64,000 nt of DNA. Source: Aphis gossypii. Taxonomy: Eukaryota; Arthropoda; Insecta; Hemiptera; Aphididae. The DNA is taken from positions 48,709,260-48,773,259 of the forward strand of contig NC_065530.1 of NCBI RefSeq assembly GCF_020184175.1, given 5' to 3'. Made by a program: the position numbers and the translations under genes. Under the pieces are notes generated by a model. That model ran no database searches. It was not told the origin of the DNA and saw only the letters and a list, made by a program, of their open reading frames with translations. This document shows, piece after piece, positions 12,601 through 25,221 of this stretch (its first letter is position 1; each line of letters opens with the position of its first letter).

Positions 12601-15600
12601 ATCACCAAAAGATCAGAGAATAAAAAATGTGTTGATACAACTCTTTTGATCTACATACAGGGTAAGGTTCTCACTGGACAAGCAATAGCATTTAAAAATC
12701 CTTTAACAAAAAATCATAAGAAGCATTTATTCTGTTAAATTAGTGTAATTCTTTTACATAAATAAACCATTCTAAAACTTTACTAATATTTGAGAGCTGA
12801 ACTTGAGTAGGCACATAACGACATAAACGATAATGATTTGTCAAAAAATGCCAGCTTCAATTTAAATCGATAAAAAATAAGTATTATTATATAAAATATA
12901 CTAACATCTTCATTCAGTTTTTTTAAAACTTTTTGGCCATGAGCCGTTTGAGAAATTTGTTGCATTTTTTCTTTAAAATTTCTATCTTTAATAGCTTGTA
13001 GTTCAGATTCTTGTCGCCTTTTTTCTCTTTCTTCACGTTCAGCATCCAATCGTCTGGCTTCAGCTGCAGCAGCTGCCCTAGCAATTTCATCAGCTCGACG
13101 AGCCTCTTCTTCTTCCTACATTAAAAATGATAGATATACTTTATAATATAATATAATTCAACTATGAATAAAATATTGGATAACTCATTATACATACTGA
13201 ATATCATTAGTAAATTAGTTAAAAATGTATACTTACTCTAACAGTATTTAATCTTTCTAAGTATTCTTTACGATCTTCAATTATTTTGTGGCGGGCCAAT
13301 ATCCTTTGATGTTCTTTATCTTTAGTTTCATGGTGATGTCTAATCAGAGATTGATGAATTTGTTTGCATTCATCCTAGAAGTAATTTCAACAACTAAGAT
13401 CAATAACTATTTAAAATAGAAATTCACAATTTATTATAATACAGCAGTTTTCAATTTCTTTGGTTTTCAATTAATGTCATCAGAATTTCAGTATAATCAT
13501 TGGTATCATTCCGATATCCGCAAAGATTTATTATTCATCATTAAGACAAAAATAAAAGTTTGTATTAATTCAGTATTACCTATTATAATCATGAAAATCA
13601 TGTATCCGCAACAGTAATTTAATTCATCATAATTAATAGATTTAAGTTAGATAGTTTCTTATACAATAGTATTGGTACATAAATAATGTCATCAGAATTT
13701 TTGTATAATCAATGAAATCATTCCGATATCCGCAAAGATTTATTATTCATCATTAAGACAAAAATAAAAAAGTTTCTATTAAATCAGTATTACCTATTAT
13801 AATCATGAAAATCATGTATCCGCAACAGTAATTTAATTCATCATAATCAATAAATTTAAGCTAAATAGTTTCTTATACAATAATATTAGTACATAAAAAA
13901 TGTCATCAGAATTTTTTGTATAATCAATGAAATCATTCCGATATCCGCAAAGATTTATTATTCATCATTAAGACAAAAATAAAAAAGTTTCTATTAAATC
14001 AGTATTACCTATTATAATCATGAAAATCATGTATCCGCAACAGTAATTTAATTCATCATAATCAATAAATTTAAGCTAAATAGTTTCTTATACAATAATA
14101 TTAGTACATAAAAAATGTCATCAGAATTTTTTGTATAATCAATGAAATCATTCCGATATCCGCAAAGATTTATTATTCATCATTAAGACAAAAATAAAAA
14201 AGTTTCTATTAAATCAGTATTACCTATTATAATCATGAAAATCATGTATCCGCAACAGTAATTTAATTCATCATAATTAATAGATTTAAGTTAGATAGTT
14301 TCTTATACAATAGTATTGGTACATAAATAATGTCATCAGAATTTTTGTATAATCAATGAAATCATTCCGATATCCGCAAAGATTTATTATTCATCATTAA
14401 GACAAAAATAAAAAAGTTTCTATTAAATCAGTATTACCTATTATAATCATGAAAATCATGTATCCGCAACAGTAATTTAATTCATCATAAATAATAGATT
14501 TAAGTTAGATAGTTCTTATACAATAGTATTGGTACATAAATATGTCATCAGAATTTTTGTATAATCAATGAAATCATTCGATATCCGCAAAGATTTATTA
14601 TTCATCATTAAGACAAAAATAAAAAAGTTTCTATTAAATCAGTATTACCTATATAATCATGAAAATCATGTATCCGCAACAGTAATTTAATTCATCATAA
14701 TCAATAAATTTAAGCTAAATAGTTTCTTATACAATAATATTAGTACATAAAAAATGTCATCAGAATTTTTTGTATAATCAATGAAATCATTCCGATATCC
14801 GCAAAGATTTATTATTCATCATTAAGACAAAAATAAAAAAGTTTCTATTAAATCAGTATTACCTATTATAATCATGAAAATCATGTATCCGCAACAGTAA
14901 TTTAATTCATCATAATCAATAAATTTAAGCTAAATAGTTTCTTATACAATAATATTAGTACATAAAAAATGTCATCAGAATTTTTTGTATAATCAATGAA
15001 ATCATTCCGATATCCGCAAAGATTTATTATTCATCATTAAGACAAAAATAAAAAAGTTTCTATTAAATCAGTATTACCTATTATAATCATGAAAATCATG
15101 TATCCGCAACAGTAATTAAATTCATCATAATCAATAAATTTAAGCTAAATAGTTTCTTATACAATAATATTCGTACATAAAAAATGTCATCAGAATTTTT
15201 GTATAATCAATAAAATCATTCCGATATCCGCAAAGATTTATTATTCATCATTAAGACAAAAATAAAAAAGTTTCTATTAAATCAGTATTACCTATTATAA
15301 TCATGAAAATCATGTATCCGCAACAGTAATTAAATTCATCATAATCAATAAATTTAAGCTAAATAGTTTCTTATACAATAATATTCGTACATAAAAAATG
15401 TCATCAGAATTTTTGTATAATCAATAAAATCATTCCGATATCCGCAAAGATTTATTATTCATCATTAAGACATAATAAAAATAAAATAATATGAATGTTT
15501 TACTTTTTTCTACTCATTTTAAAAATTGCTTCACTTATAACATTACAATATCTATATAGGTAGAAAGTTATAGATGTACCTATTTGATGAAGTTTAATTT

Positions 15601-18600
15601 GTATAAGGAATTTGTGTTATTAAACAAGTTAATTTATATTTATTTATTCAATGGACATTTTTTTGTGACTTTAAAATTCATCTAATTTAAATGCTAATTA
15701 TTGTTGAAATATAGTAAGTTTTAAAATTATATAATGTAAACTATAAATAAATATAACTGTTGTCATAGGATATTTTTATTTACCTTGTTAGCTTCTGGAT
15801 TGATAATACTAGCAGATTTAGATAATACTTTAAAAGTATTAATTAGATATGTACGGATTTGTTCACTAGGCATTGTCTGTAGAGTTGGTCCTTCTGGTTT
15901 GTCTTCCCGTTGTGATTCTGACAAGTCCATTCCAAATTGAATGCACCCTTTTCCATGATCAATACGAATCTATGATTCAAAATACAAAAGTAATGTTGTA
16001 TTGTTCATTTATTTACATTTAAGTCAGATTTTATTTGATGAATTATTTTAACAATGAATACTGTTTATATTTATTACTAATTTAAAGCTTAAGAGTCTAA
16101 TAAAAAGGTAACATTTTGAAAAAATGTTAGCATAAGAACATTGTAATAAGATGTTTTAATTTACATTAGGTATAAAAATTTTTTATTAATAGCTAATAGT
16201 TATTTATAGTTAATTGTTGTCATTATTGGGTAATAATAAATAGGTAGATGTTAAATGTAAATGCTTAATAATTAATAAATTCATCCAAGTATTGAAAATA
16301 TAGTAAATAAATATGAAAATATAAAATACTATAAAAATAAATAGATAAATGCATATTAAATTAGTTACCTGCATATCATTATGGCGAACCAAATCAACTA
16401 ACACACGTTCCATATGGAATGGCTTGCAGTAGGAAGCTAATTCTAAAAGTCGTTTGTATTCAAGTGTTTCATAAATTTGAGAAAGTTGTCGAATTAATCG
16501 TGCTAATGTTACTTCACGTACAGGAGCAACATATCCTTCCAATTCACTACCACTACCAATAAGTGGATCAGTTACTGTCTCAACTCGTTTGCATAGTTCT
16601 AAAGGTTGAAAATCTACTTCTAACCACATGTAAAGATTACGCAAATCCTCTGACGCTAAAGCTACTACATTGTGGCGTACCTATAAAATAACCAAAAATT
16701 AAATAGAATAGTATATTTTATATTTATATTAAATTTAACTTTTTCTTACAACTTCTTTCATAAGAGAAATTCTTGTAGGTGGGGCAGGTAGACTTAAAAG
16801 TACTGCAAGTTTTTGTGCTTTTTCATAAGGACTTTTATCAGTTTCAATGAAGCGATCAAATTCAGGATGGGCAGATGGTAATGGTACAGCTAAAGTAGCT
16901 AACAAAACTCGAGAAGCCATTCTAGATAAAAAAAATAACAATATTTATTAATGAGTAATGACCAAAATAAATATTATTGGTTATATTGCAACCATAACAT
17001 TTAAATGTTAGACTTAATTGCTTAATGAATAAAATTACACAAACTGACTTTAACTGTTATTATATATTTGTAAATCAACATTATGTCTATAATCTAATAT
17101 ATTCTTAAGTTTTTTGACATAATAAAATAATGCATAATTCACCATTAAGTATAACATTTTTATTTTATAATTAAGTTAAGGTACTTAATAATTATTATGT
17201 TAAAGAAAATCTAAAATAAAATTATAATACCTTAAGTCAATAGGGAAGCATTTTTTGTTTTTAATATTTATTCCTTTCAATAATTTCAGAAGATTAAGTC
17301 GAGGAAACTTCATAAATAATAACAACAATATAAAGCACTCCTATTTTTTAAGTAAAATAATAGGTAGTTCTGTCCATAATAATGTTAAAATATATAATGA
17401 ATATAATAAAATCAATTGTTGATAAGTTAATAAAAAAACCAATTTGACTTAGCACAGTTAAAATCAATGTATAAGTTTATCATAAAAAAGACTCAAAGAA
17501 ATACCTTATGAATTGAATTTATTCAAAGCACCAATTAAAATTGTTGGGATTTTTTTTTTTATTGAAATGCATGTAGGTATTAAAATTATATATATATATA
17601 TATATATGTTATAAATAATATTTTATAATACTTTTGTGAATGAAAAAATTAAAGTATCAATCACTAATTTAAATTATAATATGGATTCCCTTATTGAAAA
17701 ATATATAACTTACTTTTGAAGTTCTTCAGCAGTAATATTTTTCTTCATTTCTTTGCTAAGTTGGAAAAGCTTCAATAGAGCTGCAGCATGAAATAAATTA
17801 TAACCAGCTTTCCAGAAAACCATAGCTAATTTTTGATAATAATTAGCCATAGTTTTTGGAACAGGAGATTTCTTAGCCAATGACATTAAATTATGAATAT
17901 CTTCAGTTGCTTTGTATGCTTCCTATAATTTATGAATTGTTCATTTATTAATTACTAATAGACATTTAAAATTTATTTATATCTTACCTGCCATAATTCC
18001 ATCTGAATAGCATAATCTAATTGACATAAGCGAGTTTCTAAATTATATTGTTGTGTTTCCGGGTTTGAAAGGCTAACATTAACAGTTTGTGGAGGCAACT
18101 TAGCAATATCTTCAAGATGTTTTCGTAATTTATCACATAGTTTTCTAAACTCTGTTTTACGATTGTATTTTAAACAAAATTGATAAGCCTGTAAAAAAAA
18201 AATAAAGAAGATAAGTACTATATATAACTAATATTTTGTAGGTATACAATACTAATATTTCATACCATTTTAGCTATATCATGATACAAAGTTTCCACAT
18301 GAGCATTAGTTCTCAGAAGTTCCAAACATTGACAATAGGATTCCCATAAAAACTTAACCCATGGTGTTAATATTGTTCTGTCACTACGGTCTTGGGCATC
18401 TTCTCCGCTTACAGCACTACATTATACATGGACAAATATTAAAATACCATATACCAGTAGTGATACCATAGTGCATATACCTACATGTAGAAATATGTGA
18501 AATTGCAAAAAAAAGTTACCTTAAAAGTATACTTTCTGGAGTAGCCAAATTATCCAAGTCATCAATATCAACAACAGCCTGTTGCGACTGTTCTCGCGCA

Positions 18601-19099
18601 GCTTCTGTTCGCTCTTCGGCACTTCTCAAGTAGCCGCGTATGACATTCTCCAAAGATCCAACATTGACCTGAACATTAACATTACATTTACAACCAATTA
18701 AGTTAGATATCTATTTACAATCAAAGTGATACCGTTACTTACAGACTGGAACATGTTTCTGTACTGGAACAATCCCTCTTTAGCGATATGCGACTTCTTA
18801 AGGTCGACGCACAGCTCCAGATACTTGAACATGATCGGTTCCAGGACGCTCTCGCTCCAGTTATATGCCCATTTCTTGTTCCTAAACACCTCATACAGGG
18901 TGTCGAGGGCCCTGCCGGGCCTTCCGACCTCCAAGAATTCTGAAAATTCACATAATACCGGTACATTAGTCGCTGGGCGGTTTCAAGCAGTAGCATTCAA
19001 CTTGGAGATTGTCTTTGTCGTCTTTACTAATATGATTGTCGTTTACTTACCATTGGCGCGTTTTAACGCGTTCTCGGGTCTCTGACTGTATCTGGACAT
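9681..19099 (-). CDS. eIF3a: eukaryotic translation initiation factor 3 subunit A (eIF3a), complete, 15 coding exons
   Basis: Scaffold subunit of the cytoplasmic eIF3 complex, which binds the 40S ribosome and recruits mRNA. Coding exons in transcript order: 19099-19051, 18939-18743, 18668-18520, 18416-18266, 18188-17988, 17922-17714, 16921-16750, 16680-16369, 15969-15784, 13374-13237, 13115-12906, 12305-11964, 11897-11683, 10283-9836, 9746-9681. All introns are GT-AG and phases agree, giving 3045 nt or 1014 residues; Drosophila eIF3a is about 1140. The start MSRYSQRPENALKRAN matches the conserved N-terminus. The helical/PCI half runs to about residue 500 (RPGRALDTLYEVFRNKKW; LPSAHPEFDRFIE; EDLRNLYMWLEVDF; RHNDMQIRIDHGKG). 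A long charged coiled coil (about 545-850) follows, including KMQQISQTAHGQKVLKKL and runs of K/E, the region known to dock other eIF3 subunits. The tail (about 870-1014) is rich in R, D and G. Exon 15 is a 21-residue end (GGGNSWRTSR...DKRKAK) missed by a simple ORF reading, which would stop after DQVN at 9827. Intron 9 contains a satellite array. Confidence 0.96.
10284..11682 (-). other. eIF3a intron 13 with an imperfect hairpin
   Basis: 1.4-kb intron. It includes a GC-richer 10.64-10.93 kb stretch with inverted arms TATACCACACCTAG and CTAGTTGTGGTATA (13 of 14 pairs) at about 10793-10855, possibly a transposon remnant. A 62-codon open frame there has no recognisable similarity. Confidence 0.45.
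13475..15472. repeat. intronic satellite array, about 9.3 copies of a 215-bp unit
   Basis: Units begin with TGTCATCAGAAT at 13475, 13687, 13901, 14116, 14331, 14543, 14755, 14970, 15185 and 15399 (last copy cut at about 74 bp), so periods are 212-215 bp. Copies are nearly identical except the first, which is diverged as is usual at array edges. Two subtypes alternate, judged by the unit's last third: type B (aatagatttaagttagatag) in units 1, 4, 5 and type A (caataaatttaagctaaatag) in units 2, 3, 6-9; units 8 and 9 share further changes (tattcgtac, gtaattaaattc). Each unit carries TATCCGCA twice, spaced 90 and 125 nt, with matching flanks, so the unit is itself an old duplication. The array fills most of eIF3a intron 9 and ends about 0.3 kb before exon 9. 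Confidence 0.95.
17586..17608. repeat. (TA)n microsatellite
   Basis: About eleven TA units in eIF3a intron 6. Confidence 0.85.
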
Positions 19100-19135
19100 G
19101 ATTTCGGCACGTCGATTGACACAGGCGCGTAGAAC
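19051..19135 (-). other. eIF3a exon with the start codon and its 5' UTR acceptor
   Basis: On the minus strand 'tttctctttcag' ends at 19136, a good acceptor, followed by 36 nt of leader and the ATG at 19099-19097. This implies an upstream non-coding exon; a matching donor (attg/GTAAGC) ends an exon at 19280, leaving a 144-nt leader intron. Confidence 0.55.
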
Positions 19136-19279
19136 CTGAAAGAGAAATTCGCCTAAATAAACAGGCGACGAGACGAAAAAACGTGGCGTGACCGTTCGTC
19201 GCGCATAAAAAGTCGAATACCGCAAATCACATTCAGTGGTTACCAAACCCAATGACGCACGCCACCATCGCCTGCTTAC

Positions 19280-19400
19280 CAATCCGATCGTCCGACCGGC
19301 CCGCCACTATCGTCTATCGTATCTTCCACGGACTACAGAGGTACCAACGCAGTTAGTAATTTCAGTTAGCGGACAAGCAAACATGAAATGGCGGGAAATT
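19280..19400 (-). promoter_or_regulatory. putative eIF3a 5' UTR exon and promoter region
   Basis: GC-richer segment ending in a donor at 19280/19279. It contains AAATGGCGGGA at 19386-19396 (+ strand), a YY1/E2F-like motif; the same 11-mer occurs upstream of the septin gene at 28897-28907, in the opposite orientation on the + strand. The transcription start cannot be placed from sequence alone. Confidence 0.45.
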
Positions 19401-19787
19401 CGAAAATTTGTAGAATATTTGTATGCACAATGCACACACCTAAAAATACATTTCATGTTTTTCACCTTCACTGGCTTCACTATTTATCTGTATAAAATAT
19501 AACAAAAATAAACTTTACAAGTTAAAAATTATATAATAAGCTTACACAAAATATTATTAAAAAAAAAAAAAAAAACATTTTAAATTAAATAAAATATTAA
19601 AAAATAAATCGTATTATACCTAATCGTAACAAAATTGTGTTTGATTTTAGTACCTATACTTTATAATATATGAGTAAAAATAATAAAATGCATTTACAGA
19701 ATTCATAGTTGTAATTTTAAAAGTATGTTGATATTGTAAGAGTTATTAAAAAAATATATAAAAAATTATATTATATTTTTAATAAAA
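19400..19787. other. AT-rich spacer upstream of eIF3a
   Basis: AT-rich DNA with a poly-A run at about 19560; nothing else recognised. Confidence 0.5.
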
Positions 19788-20480
19788 AATAGTAGGTCAC
19801 TATAATAATTGATGTATTAAACTTGAATCCAATGAGAGGTATCATTGTATACGAAAAACGATTCTGAACGGAGATGATTTGTCAGCCTAGGATATAATTT
19901 CCAGTGGTTGGTGAATAAGGTGGTTTATGTTTTTATGGTCTGAATACACCAACATTTAAGTTCTTTTAAAATTATTGTAAGTCAAACTCATTGACAATAT
20001 TGTATTCAATTTTCAACTCTTAGCTACTTACACAAACATTTTTATGATTTATACCCACAAAATAATTTACAAATATTCATTATTTTGAAGATTTTCGTCA
20101 ACATTTGAACTTCAAACGCTAATAAAAAAAAAAAATTGTGCCTATGTATTCTTAAAATGTTTGAACCAATATAAGACTAACTTATGAGGAACTTAGTATT
20201 AAATTTTCAAGTATTTTGACTTGGCCAAAAAAATTTTATCAATATTTATAAAAAAAAAAACTAAACAAAAACGAATATTTTAAACGCCTAAAAATAGCAT
20301 TAAAATAAGCGAAATATTTTGAAAATTAAATTGTGTAAAGAAAATGCTCATCTAAATAACTGGTGAAATTTTCAAACATCTACGACTTATACTTTTTAAA
20401 TAATAAATATTTAAAATCGTTTGTAGATAAATCATTATGGTTTCGCAATTTCGAAAAAATTTTAAATTAAAATAGATAAG
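19788..20480 (+). repeat. dispersed 'GATTCTGAGCGGAGA' family, copy B (forward)
   Basis: Core 'acgattctgaacggagatga' followed by tttgtcagcctaggatat and 'aaggtggtttatgttttt'. The match with the copy at 37.74-38.25 kb extends at least to 'cttcaaacgctaataaaaaa' near 20130 and starts near 'taggtcactataat' at 19793. No coding capacity. Confidence 0.65.
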
Positions 20481-20643
20481 ATAAGATATATAATATATAT
20501 ATGATAAGAAATTTTAAATTTACCTGATAATATTTATTTCGGTATTCAGTCATCAAACTTAAATATTTAGTGGTACCTTTTACAGCAGTGATGCCCAATC
20601 CTTTTTCTTAGACAGGTCACTTTGGTAAACAGGTATATATTCT

Positions 20644-20797
20644 CATAGGCGCAATTAGGTGGGGGCTAGGAGGGCTTAGCCCCCAAATATTATTATTATT
20701 TTAGTTATTGTTTATTATCAATGTTAGTTCTGTGTAACTTATAAAATTCTACCTTCACCCCCCCCCTAAAAAAAATGACCCTATAGATGAGCCTATA
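20644..20797. mobile_element. short MITE-like element, hAT-type ends, no target duplication visible
   Basis: Left end CATAGGCGCAATTAGGTGGG closely matches the left end of the hAT-like element at 23673. The right end, read inverted, is ATAGGCTCATCTATAGGG followed by a G-run. The flanks do not show a clear 8-bp duplication, so this copy is decayed or its right end is misplaced. Length about 154 bp. Confidence 0.5.
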
Positions 20798-22789
20798 GCC
20801 ACGGTAATCTTGTCGTATGTGGTCTACCGCACACTTGTCGTCTACCACTCATGTTTCTAGTGTGTTTACACGTCATATGCGGTCTATCACATATCTGCCA
20901 TCTGTCACTTATCTAAATATACATATTATTGTATTAAATGGTCCCAATGACTGGACAGCGATTAGGTTTTATATTTTAACTATGAAACTTCTATAATAAC
21001 AATAATATAATACTATAAAATTACCTAGGTCTAACGTTTAAGTTAATCAGTTACAGCTAAATTTGTTCTCTAATACATGATACCTTTTCTGTATTCGACT
21101 ACAGCCTGCTTGTTGTATATATAAATAAAACCGTCAATCATTCCCAATTTTTTATCAATCGCACCAGTTGTGCAGCGGGTTGAGCACCACTGTTTTAGAG
21201 TGAACTGTGAACATATTATAATATGTAATATTGTTGTTGTATATTTAGGTAGGTACATTAAAATAAAAAATAATTCGCCGTAAACGAAAAATTAAAAATT
21301 AAATTACCTGATAATCAATGATATATTAATATGTAACTATTTATGTTTAGGTATATTTTTAAGACTTCCCCATCACTGGACAACACAATAAAAATGGGAG
21401 AATTTCCAGAGAAACATTATTATGTTGTTCTACTTGTTCTAACTTCTAATATAACAATATGGTCTATGGATTTATAATATTATATAAATAAAACATTTTA
21501 ATAATTTATAATTAATATCATATAATAATATGAACGAGTGAATATTTTTAAAAATATTTAACCAATAATACAATGCAGACATAATATTCTAAGATAAGTA
21601 AATCAACGGTATTAATTTTTATTTTATTATTTTATATTGTAATGTAGAAAAAAAATGAAGTTGACTTACTCCTATACTTGAAATATAATATAAGACATGT
21701 AGTTTAATAATAATTTAAATTATTTTAGAACACTATTTTAATTGTACACATCTATCAATGGTTGGCGTAATGGCGTATGCGTCTTAAATTGTGTTTTATG
21801 TATTTCAATAAAAGCGATTTGAAAATGGTTTTGAATATAAATATATACCTAAAACCATATTATTATATGCTCAGACGAAAGCAATGTTTATTTCAAAAGA
21901 AATAAAAGTGATGGCAAAATGGGTGGTCTGTATATTATGTTAAATTTAAAAGTTTATGAGAACTGAGGAGGACAATATGAATAATACGAGTATGAGCCGT
22001 GAACTCGTATCATATGATTTTTATTACTTGCTGCAACCATGATTGATGACGAATCGTCTTATTGTTTACCATTTATATTGAACGCGTTCAAAACTAGTGT
22101 ATGGTGTTTACTTTATCATGTCTACAAAATGTTAATAACACTTTTAAGAACCATTAGGTACAGATGGTTAAATTTTATCTTTTTATTGTCGCTTTTGATA
22201 TACTTACGCAGACTTGAATATCGTAGATTGTTCAATAATTAATTAATATACTAATAATCATTTTTAGTTCAGTTTTACAATACAAAATACAATAGGTATC
22301 ATGTATTATGCCATGTAAGTATCTTGCTTATTATTTTGTCAATATATATATAATAATAATGTATATATATTGTTTTATCTATTACAATCTTTAAGGTATT
22401 GATATTATATTATATTTAAACAATATTGAAATATATATTTTTTTTATTTCATGTTTAAAAAAAATTGTACATGAAGTAGCAAATTACATACATTTTAGGA
22501 ATTGTGACATAGAACGGAACAATTAAAAATTAGTAATACAATTAAATATTAACAATTAGTTTTATGCATAATTTATGTTGATGTTAGAATGTTATCTATG
22601 TTTAAATATTTCACGTGAGCACCACTACAAATTTTATTTTGTTTTCGAACAATCTTAATAATCAACTCGCGCTTACGGGATCGATAGTATAATCATAACA
22701 TATTACCTACAATTGGCTGCAATAATTACTTTACTCTTCCATTTTTATATTTTCTCTATATTTTTTGTCAATAAATTTTATATTTTTTC
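20798..22789. other. AT-rich intergenic DNA
   Basis: Contains a short imperfect direct repeat of 'cgtatgtggtctaccgcacac' type near 20814-20925 (second copy 'catatgcggtctatcacat'). The open frames at 21070-21258 and 22039-22242 look random. Nothing else recognised. Confidence 0.5.
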
Positions 22790-23372
22790 CAAGGCTTAAA
22801 ATCTCGGTTTCAAAACCGATTTCAGAAACCGCTATAAACCGTTTTAAAACCAAACCCGAAAAAAATGAATACCGGTATTAAATTCAAAATCGAAATCAGA
22901 AAAAGTTGGAAACTATTATTTTAATTCAATTTTTTAAATTTTCAAATTTTAAATAACGGTATTTTTTTTTTTTTTTTGAATTAAGATGTTTTTAAATACC
23001 TACATATATTAATTTATATGCCCATGAGATCAATTATATAAAACATTTTCTAGGTTCCTTAGACTTAAAGCTTGTAATTTGAAAAATAAAATTACAAAAT
23101 CACTTCTATAAAAACATTTCTCTTATTTATATCAAAAATTAAAAAATCTTATTAAGTTATTAACATTAAGTATAATAAAACCACTCAATTATAATTTCAA
23201 GTCTTTGCTAGGAAATCCGTTTTTAAAAATTTAGAAACTGTTGTAAAAATAATTTAAATCGAAATCGAAATTTTCTGATAGCGGTATTGAAAAATTGAGA
23301 CTGAACAATTTTAAAACCGGTATAAAAAATCGAAACCGAAACTGGAATTATTTCAATCAGTTTCAAGCCCTG
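22790..23372. mobile_element. hAT-type MITE, 583 bp, with 8-bp target-site duplication
   Basis: Left end CAAGGCTTAAAA and inverted right end CAGGGCTTGAAA form imperfect terminal repeats. The flanks are attttttc (22782-22789) and atttttcc (23373-23380), 7 of 8 identical, the duplication size typical of hAT transposons. The interior is built of short variants of 'aaaccggtt' and 'gaaaccg' in both orientations and encodes no transposase, so it is non-autonomous. Confidence 0.65.
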
Positions 23373-23672
23373 ATTTTTCCTAAATAGTTACAAGATTAAA
23401 ATCATGATTTCTGTGCATTACATAACGAGTATAATATACCCATTACTCATATATATTATAGGTATATACTAATACTATATAGGTAATATGAAGAGAAATA
23501 ACTATTACGATGGTATTAATAAGGAGTAAATAGAAACACTGCAGGATATCCTTTATACCGCATACAAAAGAAACAAAAAAATCAATCGTTGCATCATTAC
23601 ATTTCTCAGTGAAAACATCTGCCGTTTCATGAATTTTTTTCCATAAACATTGCAGATGATAAAAAGGTTAGT

Positions 23673-23858
23673 CATAGACGCAAATAGTAGGGGGGGCTGG
23701 GGGGCTAAACCCCTCCTAAACTTTGTTTAGCTCCCCCAAAAAAACTAATGTCATACACATACATCACCGATGTTTTACATATTTTGTGTTAATAAAGTCC
23801 AATATAAACCTGAGCTTCAGCCCCCCCCCCCAAATCTCAAACACTATTTACGCTTATG
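23673..23858. mobile_element. hAT-type MITE, 186 bp, perfect 8-bp target-site duplication
   Basis: Bounded by CATAGACGCAAATAGT and its inverted partner ACTATTTACGCTTATG (2 mismatches in 16), flanked on both sides by AGGTTAGT (23665-23672 and 23859-23866). The interior carries G-run/C-run blocks (ggggggctggggggcta; long C-run near 23819-23831) that can fold. No coding capacity. The element at 20644 belongs to the same family. Confidence 0.85.
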
Positions 23859-23866
23859 AGGTTAGT

Positions 23867-24820
23867 TTCACCTTAAAACCCGTCGTTTCTATACTATCAT
23901 AATGTAACGGTGTATACTATTTAGTTTATAACATTAAACTATAATATTATATTAGTCGTTTATATTATATGACACGATTGTATACGAGTGTTTATGACGT
24001 GTCTGTACCTACTGTTTTTTTTTCCACTCCACGATAATGAATTATTGTCAACTATTAAAATTTATCATTATTCGTAATAATTATTAAAATTAATATTGTA
24101 CATGTGATACACATATTATTATAATAATAGCGTGTGGCGTTGTGACAGTTTAAAGGCCACCATATTTATATATGCATAAAAATATAAGATTGTATACCTG
24201 TATATTATAATGTGTTTAATAATATACATTTACAAGTACACCTGTGTTTATACGTTCATCTCATTTATCGTACATTGTGTTTAATGGACAATGTACATCT
24301 CTATAAAAATATACATATTGACATATATAATATTAGTATTGTAAAATTGTATTTATCTAAAAGTTTGTCGGGAGAAAATAAATGACAGAAACCTGTGCCC
24401 GATTTTTTTCATGTAATATTTGTTAATAAATATGTTTACAGCTATAACATATTAGTCGAGTCATGTTTCGCTCAGAATATTAAATTACGTTAAATTTTAT
24501 GAAACGGAGGAATATAAAAAATATTATTATATCTACCCAAGTACTAAAATACAATTAAAAAAAATATATCTGACACATTTATTTATAGAGTTTAATTTAG
24601 ATCAAAATTGTTTGATTTGATAATATAGTATAGTAAATACTATATGTATGAATATTTAACTTTGTTATTAGTTAAAAAAAAAAAAAAAATGACATGTTTA
24701 TAAAATACTAGAAACTGTTAAATTCGGATTCGTAATTTACTAATTTATTTTGTTTATATGACTGATGTTCACATTGTGTAAACATTGAAATCAACAATAA
24801 CTCAATCATAACCGATAAAG
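23867..24820. other. AT-rich intergenic DNA downstream of the septin gene
   Basis: No exon, RNA gene or transposon end recognised. Confidence 0.5.
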
Positions 24821-24822
24821 AG

Positions 24823-24828
24823 TTTATT
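24823..24828 (-). terminator. candidate septin poly(A) signal
   Basis: AATAAA on the minus strand about 395 nt beyond the septin stop codon. Positional evidence only. Confidence 0.3.
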
Positions 24829-25221
24829 TTATGATAATACTATATACATATCTAAACAATCTTAAATATTAAACCATGAAGTACCTACTGTTTTAGTCCC
24901 TATGTTAATTTTTTACCATGTCTACTAAAATGTATAGTATATAAGTTTTGAACGAAAATAATATAATGTTATAATACAATAATAACTGTGTATTCCTTTA
25001 CACGGTTTTATATAAAACGACAACGAATTCAAAGTCATTAAATAAAATAGTACCTAGGTATTATGATATTATAAAAAATGTAAAATAGATATAGAAATAC
25101 TTTTTCAAGTTGAACACCAAATTAATACAATATATCCTATATATAATACATAAGACTTCACTATATAATTATAAACAATATTAAAATGTTACTATGGGTA
25201 ATATTTTTTTTTTTTTATAGA

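Noticed and set aside
13475..15472. Could the regular direct repeats be a CRISPR array?
   Set aside because: Units are contiguous 212-215 bp satellite copies with no variable spacers, in an intron of a eukaryotic gene.
20644..20806. 8-bp target duplication for the CATAGGCGC element
   Set aside because: The left flank tatattct does not match the right flank, so only the shared left end is claimed.
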